From Thermofilum sp. (GTDB lineage: Archaea > Thermoproteota > Thermoprotei > Thermofilales > Thermofilaceae), in contig JAVYKX010000003.1 in assembly GCA_038741495.1 (NCBI GenBank), forward strand, positions 1 to 64,000: DNA of 64,000 bases, in the 5' to 3' direction. Shown here piece after piece: positions 1-7,505 of the stretch (positions within the stretch are counted from its first letter, which is position 1; each line of letters opens with the position of its first letter). The notes below the pieces were generated by a model. It had not been told where the DNA came from. It made no database searches and worked only from the letters and a program-made list of their open reading frames with translations. A program made the translations under genes and the position numbers.

Positions 1-2
1 TC

Positions 3-134
3 CGGGTGGTTGAGAGCGCTGCGCAGGGGCTGAGGGAACGCGGCAAGAGGTCTCCCGAGCTCAGCACAAGGGTCGAGAAGCTGGAGAAGGAGCTCAAGGA
101 ATTAGTGGAGGTGATAAAGGAGTGGAGGAGGTAG
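3..134 (+). CDS. 3' end of an unidentified gene (partial)
   Basis: An open frame enters from the left edge and ends at TAG 132-134, giving 43 C-terminal residues. The end is rich in charged residues with leucine/valine spacing typical of a short coiled coil (STRVEKLEKELKELVEVIKE). Its last 13 bases overlap the next gene, so the two are probably co-transcribed. Too little is visible to name a family. Confidence 0.5.
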   Translation, partial: RVVESAAQGLRERGKRSPELSTRVEKLEKELKELVEVIKEWRR

Positions 135-313
135 AGGTCCTAGTCGAAAATCCCGAGGAGGCGCGGAGAGCGGTCGAGGAAGCAGCCCGGAGTAGGGTTA
201 AGCGACTTGTGCTTCGGGTGAAAGCGCTCGACGCTGCAAGCGCGGCGGAAATCGTGCGGGAAGCTCTGAGAGATACGCTTCCGTTCACGGTCATCGCGGA
301 GGTGGCAGGATGA
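122..313 (+). CDS. small hypothetical protein
   Basis: A 63-residue protein from GTG 122. It overlaps the preceding frame by 13 bases and its TGA overlaps the ATG of the radical-SAM gene (ATGA), the tight packing expected of an operon. It is an acidic alpha/beta-looking protein with VEVLVENPEEARRAVEEAA near the N-terminus and a valine-rich C-terminal strand; no cysteines and no membrane segment. I do not recognise the family. Coupling to the radical-SAM gene suggests a partner or regulatory subunit, which is inference. Confidence 0.55.
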   Translation: MEEVEVLVENPEEARRAVEEAARSRVKRLVLRVKALDAASAAEIVREALRDTLPFTVIAEVAG

Positions 314-1890
314 GCTTCGACGTCCTAATCACCTCTGACAGGACGATGATGACGAACCACCACGGGAAGGAGTTCATCGGTTTCTTCACCACCAGCCCGC
401 CCGTAGGCCTCCCCGAGTGGGTGTGGATGTGGCTCAGCGCCCCCAAGCCCAAGGTGGATAAGCTGGGGCGCCCAGTGGAGGCTCCCTACGGCTTAAGGAA
501 GGTTGAAGCGAAGCTGCTGGACGCCGGCATCAGCGCCGCCGTAGTGGATCCTGATCACCTCGGTAGGTACTTGAAGAGCGCGAAAGTGCTGATGGTAGGT
601 CACCACGACTACTTCGCGATGAACTCTCCCAGCGTGGTTTGGTGGGCGGTGACAGGCAAGGAGCCTGTGAACAGGCGCAGCTTCCTGAGGATGATGCGCC
701 GGCCGGAGATCAGGGAGGCTAAGCGCCGTGGGCTGAGGATTATCGCTGGAGGGCCGGCGGCGTGGCAGTGGCTCTGGAACACTGACCTGTGGAGAGAGCT
801 CGGGGTGGATACCGTCGTGGACGGCGAAGCGGAGCGGGTGATCGTGGACCTGGTTTCGAAAGCTCTCAGGGGGGAGAGCCTCCCCGCCTACGTGTACATC
901 GGCCCCGAGGACGCGCCGTCGGTCGAGGAGATACCCGCGATAAGGGGTGCGAGCGTGAACGGCTTCGTGGAGGTTATGAGGGGCTGCCCGAGGCGCTGCC
1001 GCTTCTGCCCTGTGACTCTCAGACCTGTTCGCTACTACCCGCTCGAGAAGATAGAGGCGGAGATGAGGGTCAACGCGGCGGCTGGTTTAAGGCACGGGGT
1101 CCTGCACTCCGAGGATATCTTGCTCTACGGCGCTAGAGGGCTGGAGCCGAACCCTGACGCGCTCCTCAAGCTCCACCAGCTCGCAAAAAGGTACTACAGG
1201 ACTATCGCCTGGAGCCACGTGACTCTCGCGGGCGTCAAGTACGCTCAGGAGAAGTACAGGCTCATCACCCGGCTCACGGAGGTAGTTTACGACGACTACC
1301 AGGATTGGCTCGGTGTCCAGGTCGGCTTGGAGACAGGGTCGGTCAGGCTGGCTAGAGTGATGATGCCTGGGAAGGTCGCCCCCTACCCGATAACCATGTG
1401 GCATGAAGTTGTAGAAGACGCTCTAGCGGTTATGCACGAGCACAGGATCGTGCCGGCTCTCACTCTGATCCTAGGCTCTCCCGGCGAGAGGGAGGAGGAC
1501 TTACAGCAGACGCTCGAGCTCCTCGACAGGATCAAAGACTACCGGAGCTTGATCGTCCCCATGTTCTTCGTGCCGCTAGGCTACTTGAAGAACAGGGAAG
1601 CCTTCCTCAGAGAGAGGCTCACCCCCGCTCACGCGGAAGTTATGAGAAGGTGCATGTGGCACTCCCTCCGGTGGGGAGAGGATATAGCGTTTAAGATGTA
1701 CCTGCGAGGCCCCAAAGCCGCTCCAATGCGCCTGGTATTCAAAGCGTTCCTAGCTTACGCTAAGAGGAAAGCGGAGGAGATCGAGAGGGAGATCCAGAAG
1801 CACGGGATCGACTCGCTGCTCCACGGCTCCAGCGAGCAAGGTAGAGCCCCGAGCGAGATTTCGCCGGTAGCTCCGGCTTGCCGAGCCTAG
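310..1890 (+). CDS. radical SAM protein, COG1032-like
   Basis: A 526-residue protein with the radical-SAM cluster motif CPRRCRFC (Cys226, Cys230, Cys233) in the middle. The N-terminal ~200 residues, including a GGPAAWQWLW segment and VDGEAERVI, resemble the Rossmann-like leader found in B12-binding-type radical SAM enzymes (DGEGE-like motif), although no DxHxxG cobalamin motif is evident. The C-terminal part has the LGSPGEREED segment typical of these barrels. Substrate unknown. It starts at ATG 310, overlapping the upstream stop. The last 20 codons lie inside the left 155-bp inverted repeat, so the native C-terminus may have been replaced when that repeat arrived. Confidence 0.85.
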   Translation: MSFDVLITSDRTMMTNHHGKEFIGFFTTSPPVGLPEWVWMWLSAPKPKVDKLGRPVEAPYGLRKVEAKLLDAGISAAVVDPDHLGRYLKSAKVLMVGHHDYFAMNSPSVVWWAVTGKEPVNRRSFLRMMRRPEIREAKRRGLRIIAGGPAAWQWLWNTDLWRELGVDTVVDGEAERVIVDLVSKALRGESLPAYVYIGPEDAPSVEEIPAIRGASVNGFVEVMRGCPRRCRFCPVTLRPVRYYPLEKIEAEMRVNAAAGLRHGVLHSEDILLYGARGLEPNPDALLKLHQLAKRYYRTIAWSHVTLAGVKYAQEKYRLITRLTEVVYDDYQDWLGVQVGLETGSVRLARVMMPGKVAPYPITMWHEVVEDALAVMHEHRIVPALTLILGSPGEREEDLQQTLELLDRIKDYRSLIVPMFFVPLGYLKNREAFLRERLTPAHAEVMRRCMWHSLRWGEDIAFKMYLRGPKAAPMRLVFKAFLAYAKRKAEEIEREIQKHGIDSLLHGSSEQGRAPSEISPVAPACRA

Positions 1891-1985
1891 ACGCCGTTCC
1901 GCGCCGGTGCTCATCTCCCTTCATTGGCTTAGGCCTTGGGGCCCGCCCTGCGGCCTCCTCGCGGGAGACCGGGGCGGGTCATGGG
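1831..1985 (+). repeat. 155-bp inverted repeat, left arm
   Basis: Base 1831 pairs with 3833 and 1985 with 3679 (coordinates sum to 5664) and every base I compared matches. The left arm contains the end of the radical-SAM gene (stop 1888-1890). Positions 1895-1958 recur at 8558-8621 with three mismatches. Confidence 0.9.
1895..1958 (+). repeat. 64-bp repeat, copy 1 (inside left arm)
   Basis: This block, also present inverted at 3706-3769, matches 8558-8621 at 61 of 64 positions. It can fold through AGGCC/GGCCT complementarity. Two of the three differences are silent in the frame reading LISLHWLRPxGPPCGL, so a coding or an RNA role are both possible. Confidence 0.85.
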
Positions 1986-2113
1986 CCCTCACCCTCAGCC
2001 ACGTCCTCCGCTCCCTCCTACCCTGCTCGCGAGCCGCTCCACGCCACTCACCCCGTGGCGAAAGCCGTGTAGAGGGTGAGCCAGCCTCCCCTCAAACGCC
2101 GGCACCACTCTCC

Positions 2114-2130
2114 CGGGGGCAACGCCCCCG
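2114..2130 (+). other. 7-bp hairpin upstream of the TnpB-like promoter
   Basis: CGGGGGC and GCCCCCG flank a 3-base AAC loop, a perfect stem 14 bases upstream of the TATA box. It might mark an element end, a terminator for the radical-SAM transcript, or a protein-binding site. Confidence 0.4.
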
Positions 2131-2143
2131 CGTCCCTTGCGGC

Positions 2144-2151
2144 CATAAATA
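2144..2151 (+). promoter_or_regulatory. TATA box of the TnpB-like gene
   Basis: CATAAATA is the only AT-rich octamer in a very GC-rich stretch and lies about 33 bases upstream of ATG 2181. The distance fits a transcript starting a few bases before that ATG, which favours 2181 over the longer GTG 2076 reading. Confidence 0.5.
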
Positions 2152-2180
2152 GGGTTTGGGCAAGTGAAGCTGGGGAGCGG

Positions 2181-3644
2181 ATGGGGGCCAGCACGGCGAG
2201 GGGAGCCCCCGAGAAGAGCGAGGCCCCTGGGGAGGGCTTCAGGGTCTTCAGGGTGGAGTTGAACAGGAGAGTGAGGGGAGAGCTCGCGAAGCTCCACCAG
2301 CGCCTCGTACAGAGGGATCCTTCGCTGCCGAAGAGCGCGTTCCGCTACCACAAGAGCTGGGAGGAGGAGAGAGCGGTGGTGCTGGAGATGCGGGAGCAGG
2401 CGGGGAAAAGGACCCCGCCGAAGCGCGATCCACCGTACCACCTGCTGGTCAAAATCACCAAGGACGGGAAGAGAATCCACGGCAGCGACAGCGTGCCCGT
2501 GGTCGTCGACCTGGACCGGGGCGAGCTGCGGATCCCCTGCGCGGGGATCCGGGTCCACCTGCAGCCATCACTGCTCAAAGCGCTGGAGGGGGAGCTCCGG
2601 CTCGACCCTAAGCCTGAGCTCGTTGTCCAGCTGACGTGCCGAGGACGGCTCCGCATCGTCGCTTTCAGGAGCCCGCCGAAGTGGTGGCTCTACAGGGAGG
2701 AGTGCGCGGACTTCGCCGCGGTCCGGCTCGAGCCGCCCGTCAGGGTGGTAGCGATGGACGTGAACAGCGTGTACGGCATTGCCGCCGTGGTCTTCGACCT
2801 CACCGACGGGAACCGCGTGAGAGTGCCGAAGTCGCCGATGCGGTGGCAGCCGCCCAACGACACCCTATTCCTAACGATGGCGGCGATCCTGCGGAAGATC
2901 GCTCAGGGCCTGCCGCCGACACCGCCAGAGGACGCCAGCGAGGAGGAGCTCCAGCTCTGGCAGTGGGCGCTCGAGAGGGTGAGGAGGCTGGAGGAGAGAA
3001 CGGGTACCTTGACAACGGAGCGTGCCGACAGGCTCCGCTGCCAGCTGGAGCGGGCGGCGAGGCTGGCGAGGAGGCGGTGGGCCCGGAAGGTGGTGCACGA
3101 GCTCAGGCAGCTCGTCCGCGAGGCGGGCGGCAGGGCTGTAATCGCTATCGACGTCCCAGACCCGGAGAGCTTGAGGAACAGCAAGCTGCAGAAGACCTAC
3201 CTGCACGTGACAAAACTCGTCAAGAACCTCTGCCGCTACGAGGGGGCGCTCTACCGGAGGGTGAGGGCTTCCGGCAGGGCGTGCCCCCTCTGCAGCAGGT
3301 GGTGCGAGGAGGTGGAGCACCGCTACTACCAGTGCCCGAAGTGCGAGCTAGTGTTCGACCGCGACTACGGCGCCAGCTTCACAGCAGCCCTCAGAGTCCT
3401 ACCACCGACGCTCGCAGATGAGCTGAGGAAGTGGCTCAAAGCCCACCCCAAAGCACTCGCGCCGAACTACGGCAACAAGCCCAGCCGCAGCGAGGCAACC
3501 GCAGAGCTCAACCGCCGCGCCCTAGAGGGCCCCGCTTCCCGGGACACCTGCCGGGCGGGCTCAACGTCCGGGGGCGCTCCTGGGGGGCCGCGTGCGCGAA
3601 GAGGGGGAGAGCAGCCGGGAGGCGCTCCGGCGACGGGGCGCTGA
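2181..3644 (+). CDS. divergent TnpB-like RuvC nuclease
   Basis: A 487-residue protein from ATG 2181; the same frame opens at GTG 2076, but a TATA box at 2144 favours 2181. The C-terminal half has the OrfB/TnpB layout: RuvC-I VVAMDVNS (Asp193), a RuvC-II strand VIAIDVPDPES, a zinc finger with CPLC (Cys368/371) and CPKC (Cys385/388), and RuvC-III DRDYGAS (Asp393/395). The RuvC-II position, normally Glu, appears to be Asp324. The 80-residue tail after RuvC-III is low-complexity and rich in Gly, Arg and Pro. TnpB proteins are RNA-guided DNA nucleases that accompany transposons; whether this variant is active is unknown. It sits alone between the 155-bp inverted repeats. Confidence 0.75.
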   Translation: MGASTARGAPEKSEAPGEGFRVFRVELNRRVRGELAKLHQRLVQRDPSLPKSAFRYHKSWEEERAVVLEMREQAGKRTPPKRDPPYHLLVKITKDGKRIHGSDSVPVVVDLDRGELRIPCAGIRVHLQPSLLKALEGELRLDPKPELVVQLTCRGRLRIVAFRSPPKWWLYREECADFAAVRLEPPVRVVAMDVNSVYGIAAVVFDLTDGNRVRVPKSPMRWQPPNDTLFLTMAAILRKIAQGLPPTPPEDASEEELQLWQWALERVRRLEERTGTLTTERADRLRCQLERAARLARRRWARKVVHELRQLVREAGGRAVIAIDVPDPESLRNSKLQKTYLHVTKLVKNLCRYEGALYRRVRASGRACPLCSRWCEEVEHRYYQCPKCELVFDRDYGASFTAALRVLPPTLADELRKWLKAHPKALAPNYGNKPSRSEATAELNRRALEGPASRDTCRAGSTSGGAPGGPRARRGGEQPGGAPATGR

Positions 3645-3678
3645 AAGGCGCGAGCAGGCCGCCCTTTAAGCGGCCGCC

Positions 3679-3833
3679 CCCATGACCCGCCCCGGTCTCC
3701 CGCGAGGAGGCCGCAGGGCGGGCCCCAAGGCCTAAGCCAATGAAGGGAGATGAGCACCGGCGCGGAACGGCGTCTAGGCTCGGCAAGCCGGAGCTACCGG
3801 CGAAATCTCGCTCGGGGCTCTACCTTGCTCGCT
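3679..3833 (-). repeat. 155-bp inverted repeat, right arm
   Basis: Reverse complement of 1831-1985, without a mismatch that I can find. Its outer edge reaches into the TAG stop (3832-3834) of the amidohydrolase gene. The stretch between the TnpB-like stop (3644) and this arm is GC-rich and holds no gene. Confidence 0.9.
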
Positions 3834-4926
3834 AGACGCCGTAGCGCTCGAAAGCGAGCTTCACCTGCTCCTCCTTGAACTTCTCCACTTCTCTCCTCGT
3901 CAAGTTCTCTCCCTCGACTACACCCTCCTTTACGAGCACCCTCCCTTTGACGGCGACGAGCTTCGGCTCTGCGCGGCCGGCGATAACCTTCCCTAATGGC
4001 TCGTCGAAGCACACGAAGTCTCCCTTGCCTCCGATTCCGTAAACCTCGTAGCCGCCGGCAGTAGCCTTCTCGAGCAAGCTGGCTGAAGGCCCGTGCACCT
4101 TAACAGCGTCGAGGTAAGTTCTCCTCACGGTGCCCGTCACCAGGGGCCAGTCGCTCCCCAGAGCGTCGAGGAAGCTGAGCTCGCTTATCGTGTACCCGTA
4201 AAGGTACAGGTTCGAAGTGGGGCAGTGCACGATCTTGAAGCCGTAGCTCCTGCACTTCTCGGGGGAAGTTATGCAGTGCACAGCTACTATTCTCCACTCT
4301 ACCCCCTCGAGGAGCTTTACGAGCTCGTCGGCTTCGTCCACCCCCTCCGAGAGGTGGAGGGCGAAAGGCAGCTTCAGCTTGGCGGCGATCTTGTAGGAAG
4401 CTCGCAGAGAAGAAGGCGATGTGAGGCGTATAGAGTGCGCGAAGAAACCCATGCTGTAGTAGCCGTCCCACATAGCGAGGTTCGAAGCGTAAGCAGCGTA
4501 CACGCTCTCGGGGCGGGTCCACCCCTCAGCCTCCATCACAGTAGGCATGAGGATCACTCGGGGCGAAGCTCTGAGGCTCTGCAGCGCTCTAAGGTTGCCC
4601 ACAAGGCTGCCGTTCAAGGCAGCGAGGGTCACGCCGTCGAGAAGGGATAAGAGCAACGTCGCTTTAGCTAGCGCTGCGGAGAGCTCGGAATCCCTCCTGA
4701 TAGCTCCCTCGTCCACCTTGAGCTTTCTCCTGCTGATCCACTCGTAGGAGCTTGACCACTTTCCGCGGTCGCCGACATCCACCACTTGAGGGTGGGCGTG
4801 CGCGTCGCTGAAGCCAGGCATTACCGCGGTCTCGAAGTAGAAGTCCTCGCTGCCCTCGTACTCTATTCTCACGTTCCTTCTCACAACTCCCCAGTCCAGC
4901 AGCGTGCCGACCTCGATGACCCCCAT
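3832..4926 (-). CDS. amidohydrolase, TRZ/ATZ-type
   Basis: A 364-residue metal-dependent hydrolase of the cytosine-deaminase/chlorohydrolase group. Visible metal and catalytic residues: HAHP (His43, His45) after strand 1, ALHLSEG (His191), VAVHC (His217) and LGSDWP (Asp259). The family hydrolyses or deaminates heterocyclic amines and related compounds; the substrate here cannot be read from sequence. Its ATG (4926) overlaps the stop of the upstream IMP dehydrogenase gene (TGATG), so both share a transcript and the enzyme may act on purines or related bases, which is inference. Its stop codon coincides with the edge of the right inverted repeat. Confidence 0.82.
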   Translation of the reverse strand: MGVIEVGTLLDWGVVRRNVRIEYEGSEDFYFETAVMPGFSDAHAHPQVVDVGDRGKWSSSYEWISRRKLKVDEGAIRRDSELSAALAKATLLLSLLDGVTLAALNGSLVGNLRALQSLRASPRVILMPTVMEAEGWTRPESVYAAYASNLAMWDGYYSMGFFAHSIRLTSPSSLRASYKIAAKLKLPFALHLSEGVDEADELVKLLEGVEWRIVAVHCITSPEKCRSYGFKIVHCPTSNLYLYGYTISELSFLDALGSDWPLVTGTVRRTYLDAVKVHGPSASLLEKATAGGYEVYGIGGKGDFVCFDEPLGKVIAGRAEPKLVAVKGRVLVKEGVVEGENLTRREVEKFKEEQVKLAFERYGV

Positions 4927-5975
4927 CAGTACCTCACCTGGAAGAGGCCCCGAGGACCGCTCTCAGCCACGCCGGCGGGCGTAAGCCGCACAAAGACAGC
5001 CTTGCTCCTCAGCTCCTCCAGGTTCCTGGCACCCACGTAGCCCATCCCCTGCTTCAGCCCGTTAACCAGCCACTCGACCACTGCCGCGGCAGAACCCCTC
5101 AGCTCGACGAGCCCCTCGACACCTTCAGGAGTGCGCTTGAACTCACCGTACCTCGCTGAGCCGCTGGCGAGAGCCCCCCTACTCCCCATCCCCCTGTAAA
5201 CTTTGAAGGTTTTCCCCTCCACCTCGACTAACGCTCCCGGAGCCTCCTCGGTTCCTGCCAGGAGGTAGCCCAGCATCACAGCGTCTGCGCCAGCAGCCAG
5301 CGCCTTCACGACGTCTGCAGGCTTCTCGACCCCGCCGTCCGCCACTACCGAGACCCCGTGTCTCCGGGCCGCGTCAGCCACTTTAGCGATCGCCGAGAGC
5401 TGAGGGTACCCGACCCCAGCCACCTCCCTGGTTGTGCAAGCGTGCCCGGGGCCAACCCCCACGCGGAGGGACACCGCTCCAGCTGAAACTAATGCCTCAG
5501 CTGCCTCGCCCGTGACGATGTTTCCAGCCATAACTCGCGCCCCGTAGCTCGAGTACCTCCTAGTCGCTTCTACCACGTTTCTACTGTGCCCGTGAGCGGT
5601 ATCGATGACGATCATGGAGACTTCAGCGTCCAGCAGCCTTTTCACGCGCTCGTCGTCGAAAGGTCCCACGGCGGCCGCGGCGGGCAGCCCCTCGCTCGCA
5701 GCCTCCCTAACTGCTTTCACCGCCTCCTCCAGCGGGTAGTTCCGCGGCAGGACGCCCAGCCCGCCCAGCCTGCCCATACAGAGGAGCATCTCGCGCCCCG
5801 TGACGGTGTCCATAGGGCTGCTGATGAGAGGTATCCTGAGCTTCAGCCCCGGAGCTAGCTGGGTGGAGACATCAACTTCCTCTAGCCGGACGTCAGAGTA
5901 CTGCGGGACAAGTAGGACATCGTCGAAGCTGAGCCCGACTTCAGAGTTTTTAATCTTCTCCTCGAAGTACCCCAT
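4926..5975 (-). CDS. guaB: IMP dehydrogenase without CBS domains
   Basis: A 349-residue TIM-barrel protein. LSFDDVLLVPQ opens the barrel; the catalytic loop reads GPGHACTTREV (Cys180), followed by GVGYPQ, YRGMGSRGAL and GMGYVGA. The RGMGSxGA and GMGYVGA segments favour IMP dehydrogenase (IMP to XMP, NAD-dependent, guanine nucleotide branch) over GMP reductase. The usual ~120-residue CBS pair that sits near residue 90 is absent, so the enzyme is about 130 residues shorter than the common form. GMP reductase remains the alternative. It is the first gene of a two-gene operon with the amidohydrolase. Its ATG lies 79 bases from the divergent AbrB-PhoU start. Confidence 0.8.
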   Translation of the reverse strand: MGYFEEKIKNSEVGLSFDDVLLVPQYSDVRLEEVDVSTQLAPGLKLRIPLISSPMDTVTGREMLLCMGRLGGLGVLPRNYPLEEAVKAVREAASEGLPAAAAVGPFDDERVKRLLDAEVSMIVIDTAHGHSRNVVEATRRYSSYGARVMAGNIVTGEAAEALVSAGAVSLRVGVGPGHACTTREVAGVGYPQLSAIAKVADAARRHGVSVVADGGVEKPADVVKALAAGADAVMLGYLLAGTEEAPGALVEVEGKTFKVYRGMGSRGALASGSARYGEFKRTPEGVEGLVELRGSAAAVVEWLVNGLKQGMGYVGARNLEELRSKAVFVRLTPAGVAESGPRGLFQVRY

Positions 5976-6023
5976 GTTTAAGGAAAGCGCTGCTTAGCAT
6001 ATAAGGCTGATGTATATACAATA

Positions 6024-6035
6024 CGAATATATTCG
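6024..6035. promoter_or_regulatory. 12-bp palindrome over the TATA region of the AbrB-PhoU gene
   Basis: CGAATATATTCG is a perfect palindrome whose AT core sits 25 bases upstream of GTG 6055, exactly where a TATA box belongs. A repressor bound here would block TBP. The downstream gene carries an AbrB-type DNA-binding fold and could be the ligand, as autoregulation (inference). Confidence 0.45.
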
Positions 6036-6054
6036 AGCGTGCACAAATATTCGC

Positions 6055-6996
6055 GTGGCTACTGCCCGAAGGCTCATCAAGCTGGGGAAGTCGAGCCTGG
6101 CTATAACCCTACCCAAGAAGTGGGTCGGCGAGCAGGGGCTCAGGGAGGGCGACCTCGTGATCGTCGACGAGCAGAACGGCTCTCTAGTAATCTCGGTAGC
6201 TAGGCAGGCGGAGCCCGAGCCCAGCAGGATTGCCCATGTCTCGGCTAAGCCCCAGGAGGAGGAGTCGCTGGAGAGGATAATCATCGCCCTGTACCAGGCC
6301 GGGTACGATGTGATCCGCGTCACCGTTTCCGGCGGTAGAACGACGCAAGCTCTGCGAGATGCTCTTCGCAGGACTCTCACCAGGCTGATAGGCTTGGAGG
6401 TCGTTGAAGAGGGGTCCGACTACGTGCTGCTGCAGATGGTTGCTGATGCTGCTGTGATGAGTCTCGACCGGGTGCTGGGGAGAATGGAGCTTCTCGTCTT
6501 GAACAGCTTGAGAGAGCTCGAGATATACGCGGCAGAGAAGGATCTTGAGATACTTCGCGGTATCGTGGAGCGCGACGAGGAGGTGGACAAGTTTTACTTC
6601 CTTCTCAGCAGGCAAGTTTCTCTCGCTTTGAGGAACCCTGCTTACCTCAAGCAGATTGGAGTCGAGGATAGGCCTCTCCTCCTTCCCATGTTCAACTACG
6701 GGAAAACTATCGAGAGGGTCGGCGACGTCGCGGTAGCTATAGCGAGGGTTGCCCCCCGCATCGAGGTGGCAGGCAGCGCCATCGAGGTGGCGAGAAGAGC
6801 TATCGAGGCCGGTGTAAGGGTTTTCCGAACTGGCGACGATGAAGGTAAAAGGTTCCTCGCAGGCCTCTACGCTGACTACTTCTCGCGGATAAAGCCTGAC
6901 AGCCTGCTCGACCACCTTATCGGCAACATCATCTCGCTATCCCTGGACATGGTGGAGAGCAGAATAGAGTACGAAGTCTTAAGGGAGCGCCGCTGA
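6055..6996 (+). CDS. AbrB-fold/PhoU-domain protein
   Basis: About 313 residues. The N-terminus (RRLIKLGKSSLAITLPKKW) is a swapped-hairpin AbrB/SpoVT DNA-binding fold; the rest forms the helical PhoU domain repeats, with segments such as RDEEVDKFYFLLSRQ and YGKTIERVGDVAVAIARV (PhoU E-R-x-x-D motif). Such fusions are common in archaea and are presumed regulators of phosphate uptake or metabolism. An upstream ATG at 6010 would add 15 residues, but the TATA-like core at 6024-6035 and homology to the second copy support GTG 6055. No phosphate transporter gene is adjacent. A paralogue lies at 9043-10065 on the other strand. Confidence 0.8.
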   Translation: MATARRLIKLGKSSLAITLPKKWVGEQGLREGDLVIVDEQNGSLVISVARQAEPEPSRIAHVSAKPQEEESLERIIIALYQAGYDVIRVTVSGGRTTQALRDALRRTLTRLIGLEVVEEGSDYVLLQMVADAAVMSLDRVLGRMELLVLNSLRELEIYAAEKDLEILRGIVERDEEVDKFYFLLSRQVSLALRNPAYLKQIGVEDRPLLLPMFNYGKTIERVGDVAVAIARVAPRIEVAGSAIEVARRAIEAGVRVFRTGDDEGKRFLAGLYADYFSRIKPDSLLDHLIGNIISLSLDMVESRIEYEVLRERR

Positions 6997-7050
6997 GCAC
7001 TCAAACAGGCTCGCCGAACCCGCTCCAGAATCGTGGGCGTGGTAGGCCGG

Positions 7051-7464
7051 CTACCGCTGCATGCCTTTAAGGTTCATCCGGAACTCGTAGCCGTAGAGCT
7101 CGAAGCCAAGCTTCTCGTACCACTTGTGCACTTCTTTCCGCTCAAACCTGCTGGTGGCGATAATCTTGTAGCACCCCAGCTCTCTCGCCAGCTCGACAGC
7201 TTTCTTCACGAGAATAGTCCCCACCCCCCTACCCCTGCTGGACTCCTCCACGTACACGTCCTCCAGGAGAGCGTAGGGCTCCGCGTGAAGGTCATTCCTA
7301 ATCAGGTAGATATAGCAGTGCCCGATCTCCCTCCCATCCTCTACCGCGGAGATCTTGATCCCGCTGGAGCTCACAGTGGTAGTCCTAAGCTCCACGATCC
7401 TGGCTGGGAAGCACCGGGATAAATCCCTGACTGCCCCGAGCGGGAGCTTGTTCGCGGGAAGCAC
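7051..7464 (-). CDS. GNAT-family N-acetyltransferase
   Basis: A 137-residue protein with the GNAT acetyl-CoA pyrophosphate-loop motif SSRGRGVGTILV after strand 4 (LLEDVYVEE) and the C-terminal GCYKIIATSRF...HKWYEKLGFELYGYEF strands typical of the family. It would transfer an acetyl group from acetyl-CoA to an amine; the substrate is unknown. The GTG start at 7464 is uncertain because an AT-rich promoter-like stretch lies only ten bases upstream. It is divergent from the small gene at 7506. Confidence 0.8.
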   Translation of the reverse strand: MLPANKLPLGAVRDLSRCFPARIVELRTTTVSSSGIKISAVEDGREIGHCYIYLIRNDLHAEPYALLEDVYVEESSRGRGVGTILVKKAVELARELGCYKIIATSRFERKEVHKWYEKLGFELYGYEFRMNLKGMQR

Positions 7465-7505
7465 AACACTTAATTACAGCGCTGGCTGGCTGCGCCTCGA
7501 GGCTC

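Larger units (their letters stand above)
1831..3833. mobile_element. TnpB-like gene bounded by perfect 155-bp inverted repeats
   Basis: Two identical 155-bp sequences in opposite orientation bound this 2.0-kb unit, which carries one large gene, a TnpB-like nuclease. IS200/IS605 and IS607 elements do not carry long terminal inverted repeats, so the structure is atypical. No TnpA transposase lies inside. The left boundary is within the 3' end of the radical-SAM gene; the right boundary coincides with the stop codon of the amidohydrolase gene. Comparing the few bases just outside each end shows no obvious target-site duplication. It could be a mobile unit, an invertible segment, or a relic kept identical by gene conversion. 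Confidence 0.65.

Noticed and set aside
2114-2130. CRISPR-like or tandem repeat
   Set aside because: Only a single hairpin; no regularly spaced direct repeats occur anywhere in the window.
1878-2152. Short ORFs inside the left repeat arm, mirrored at 3467-3786
   Set aside because: They arise from the inverted repeat, have no start signals and no family resemblance; mentioned only because the 64-bp core keeps a readable frame.
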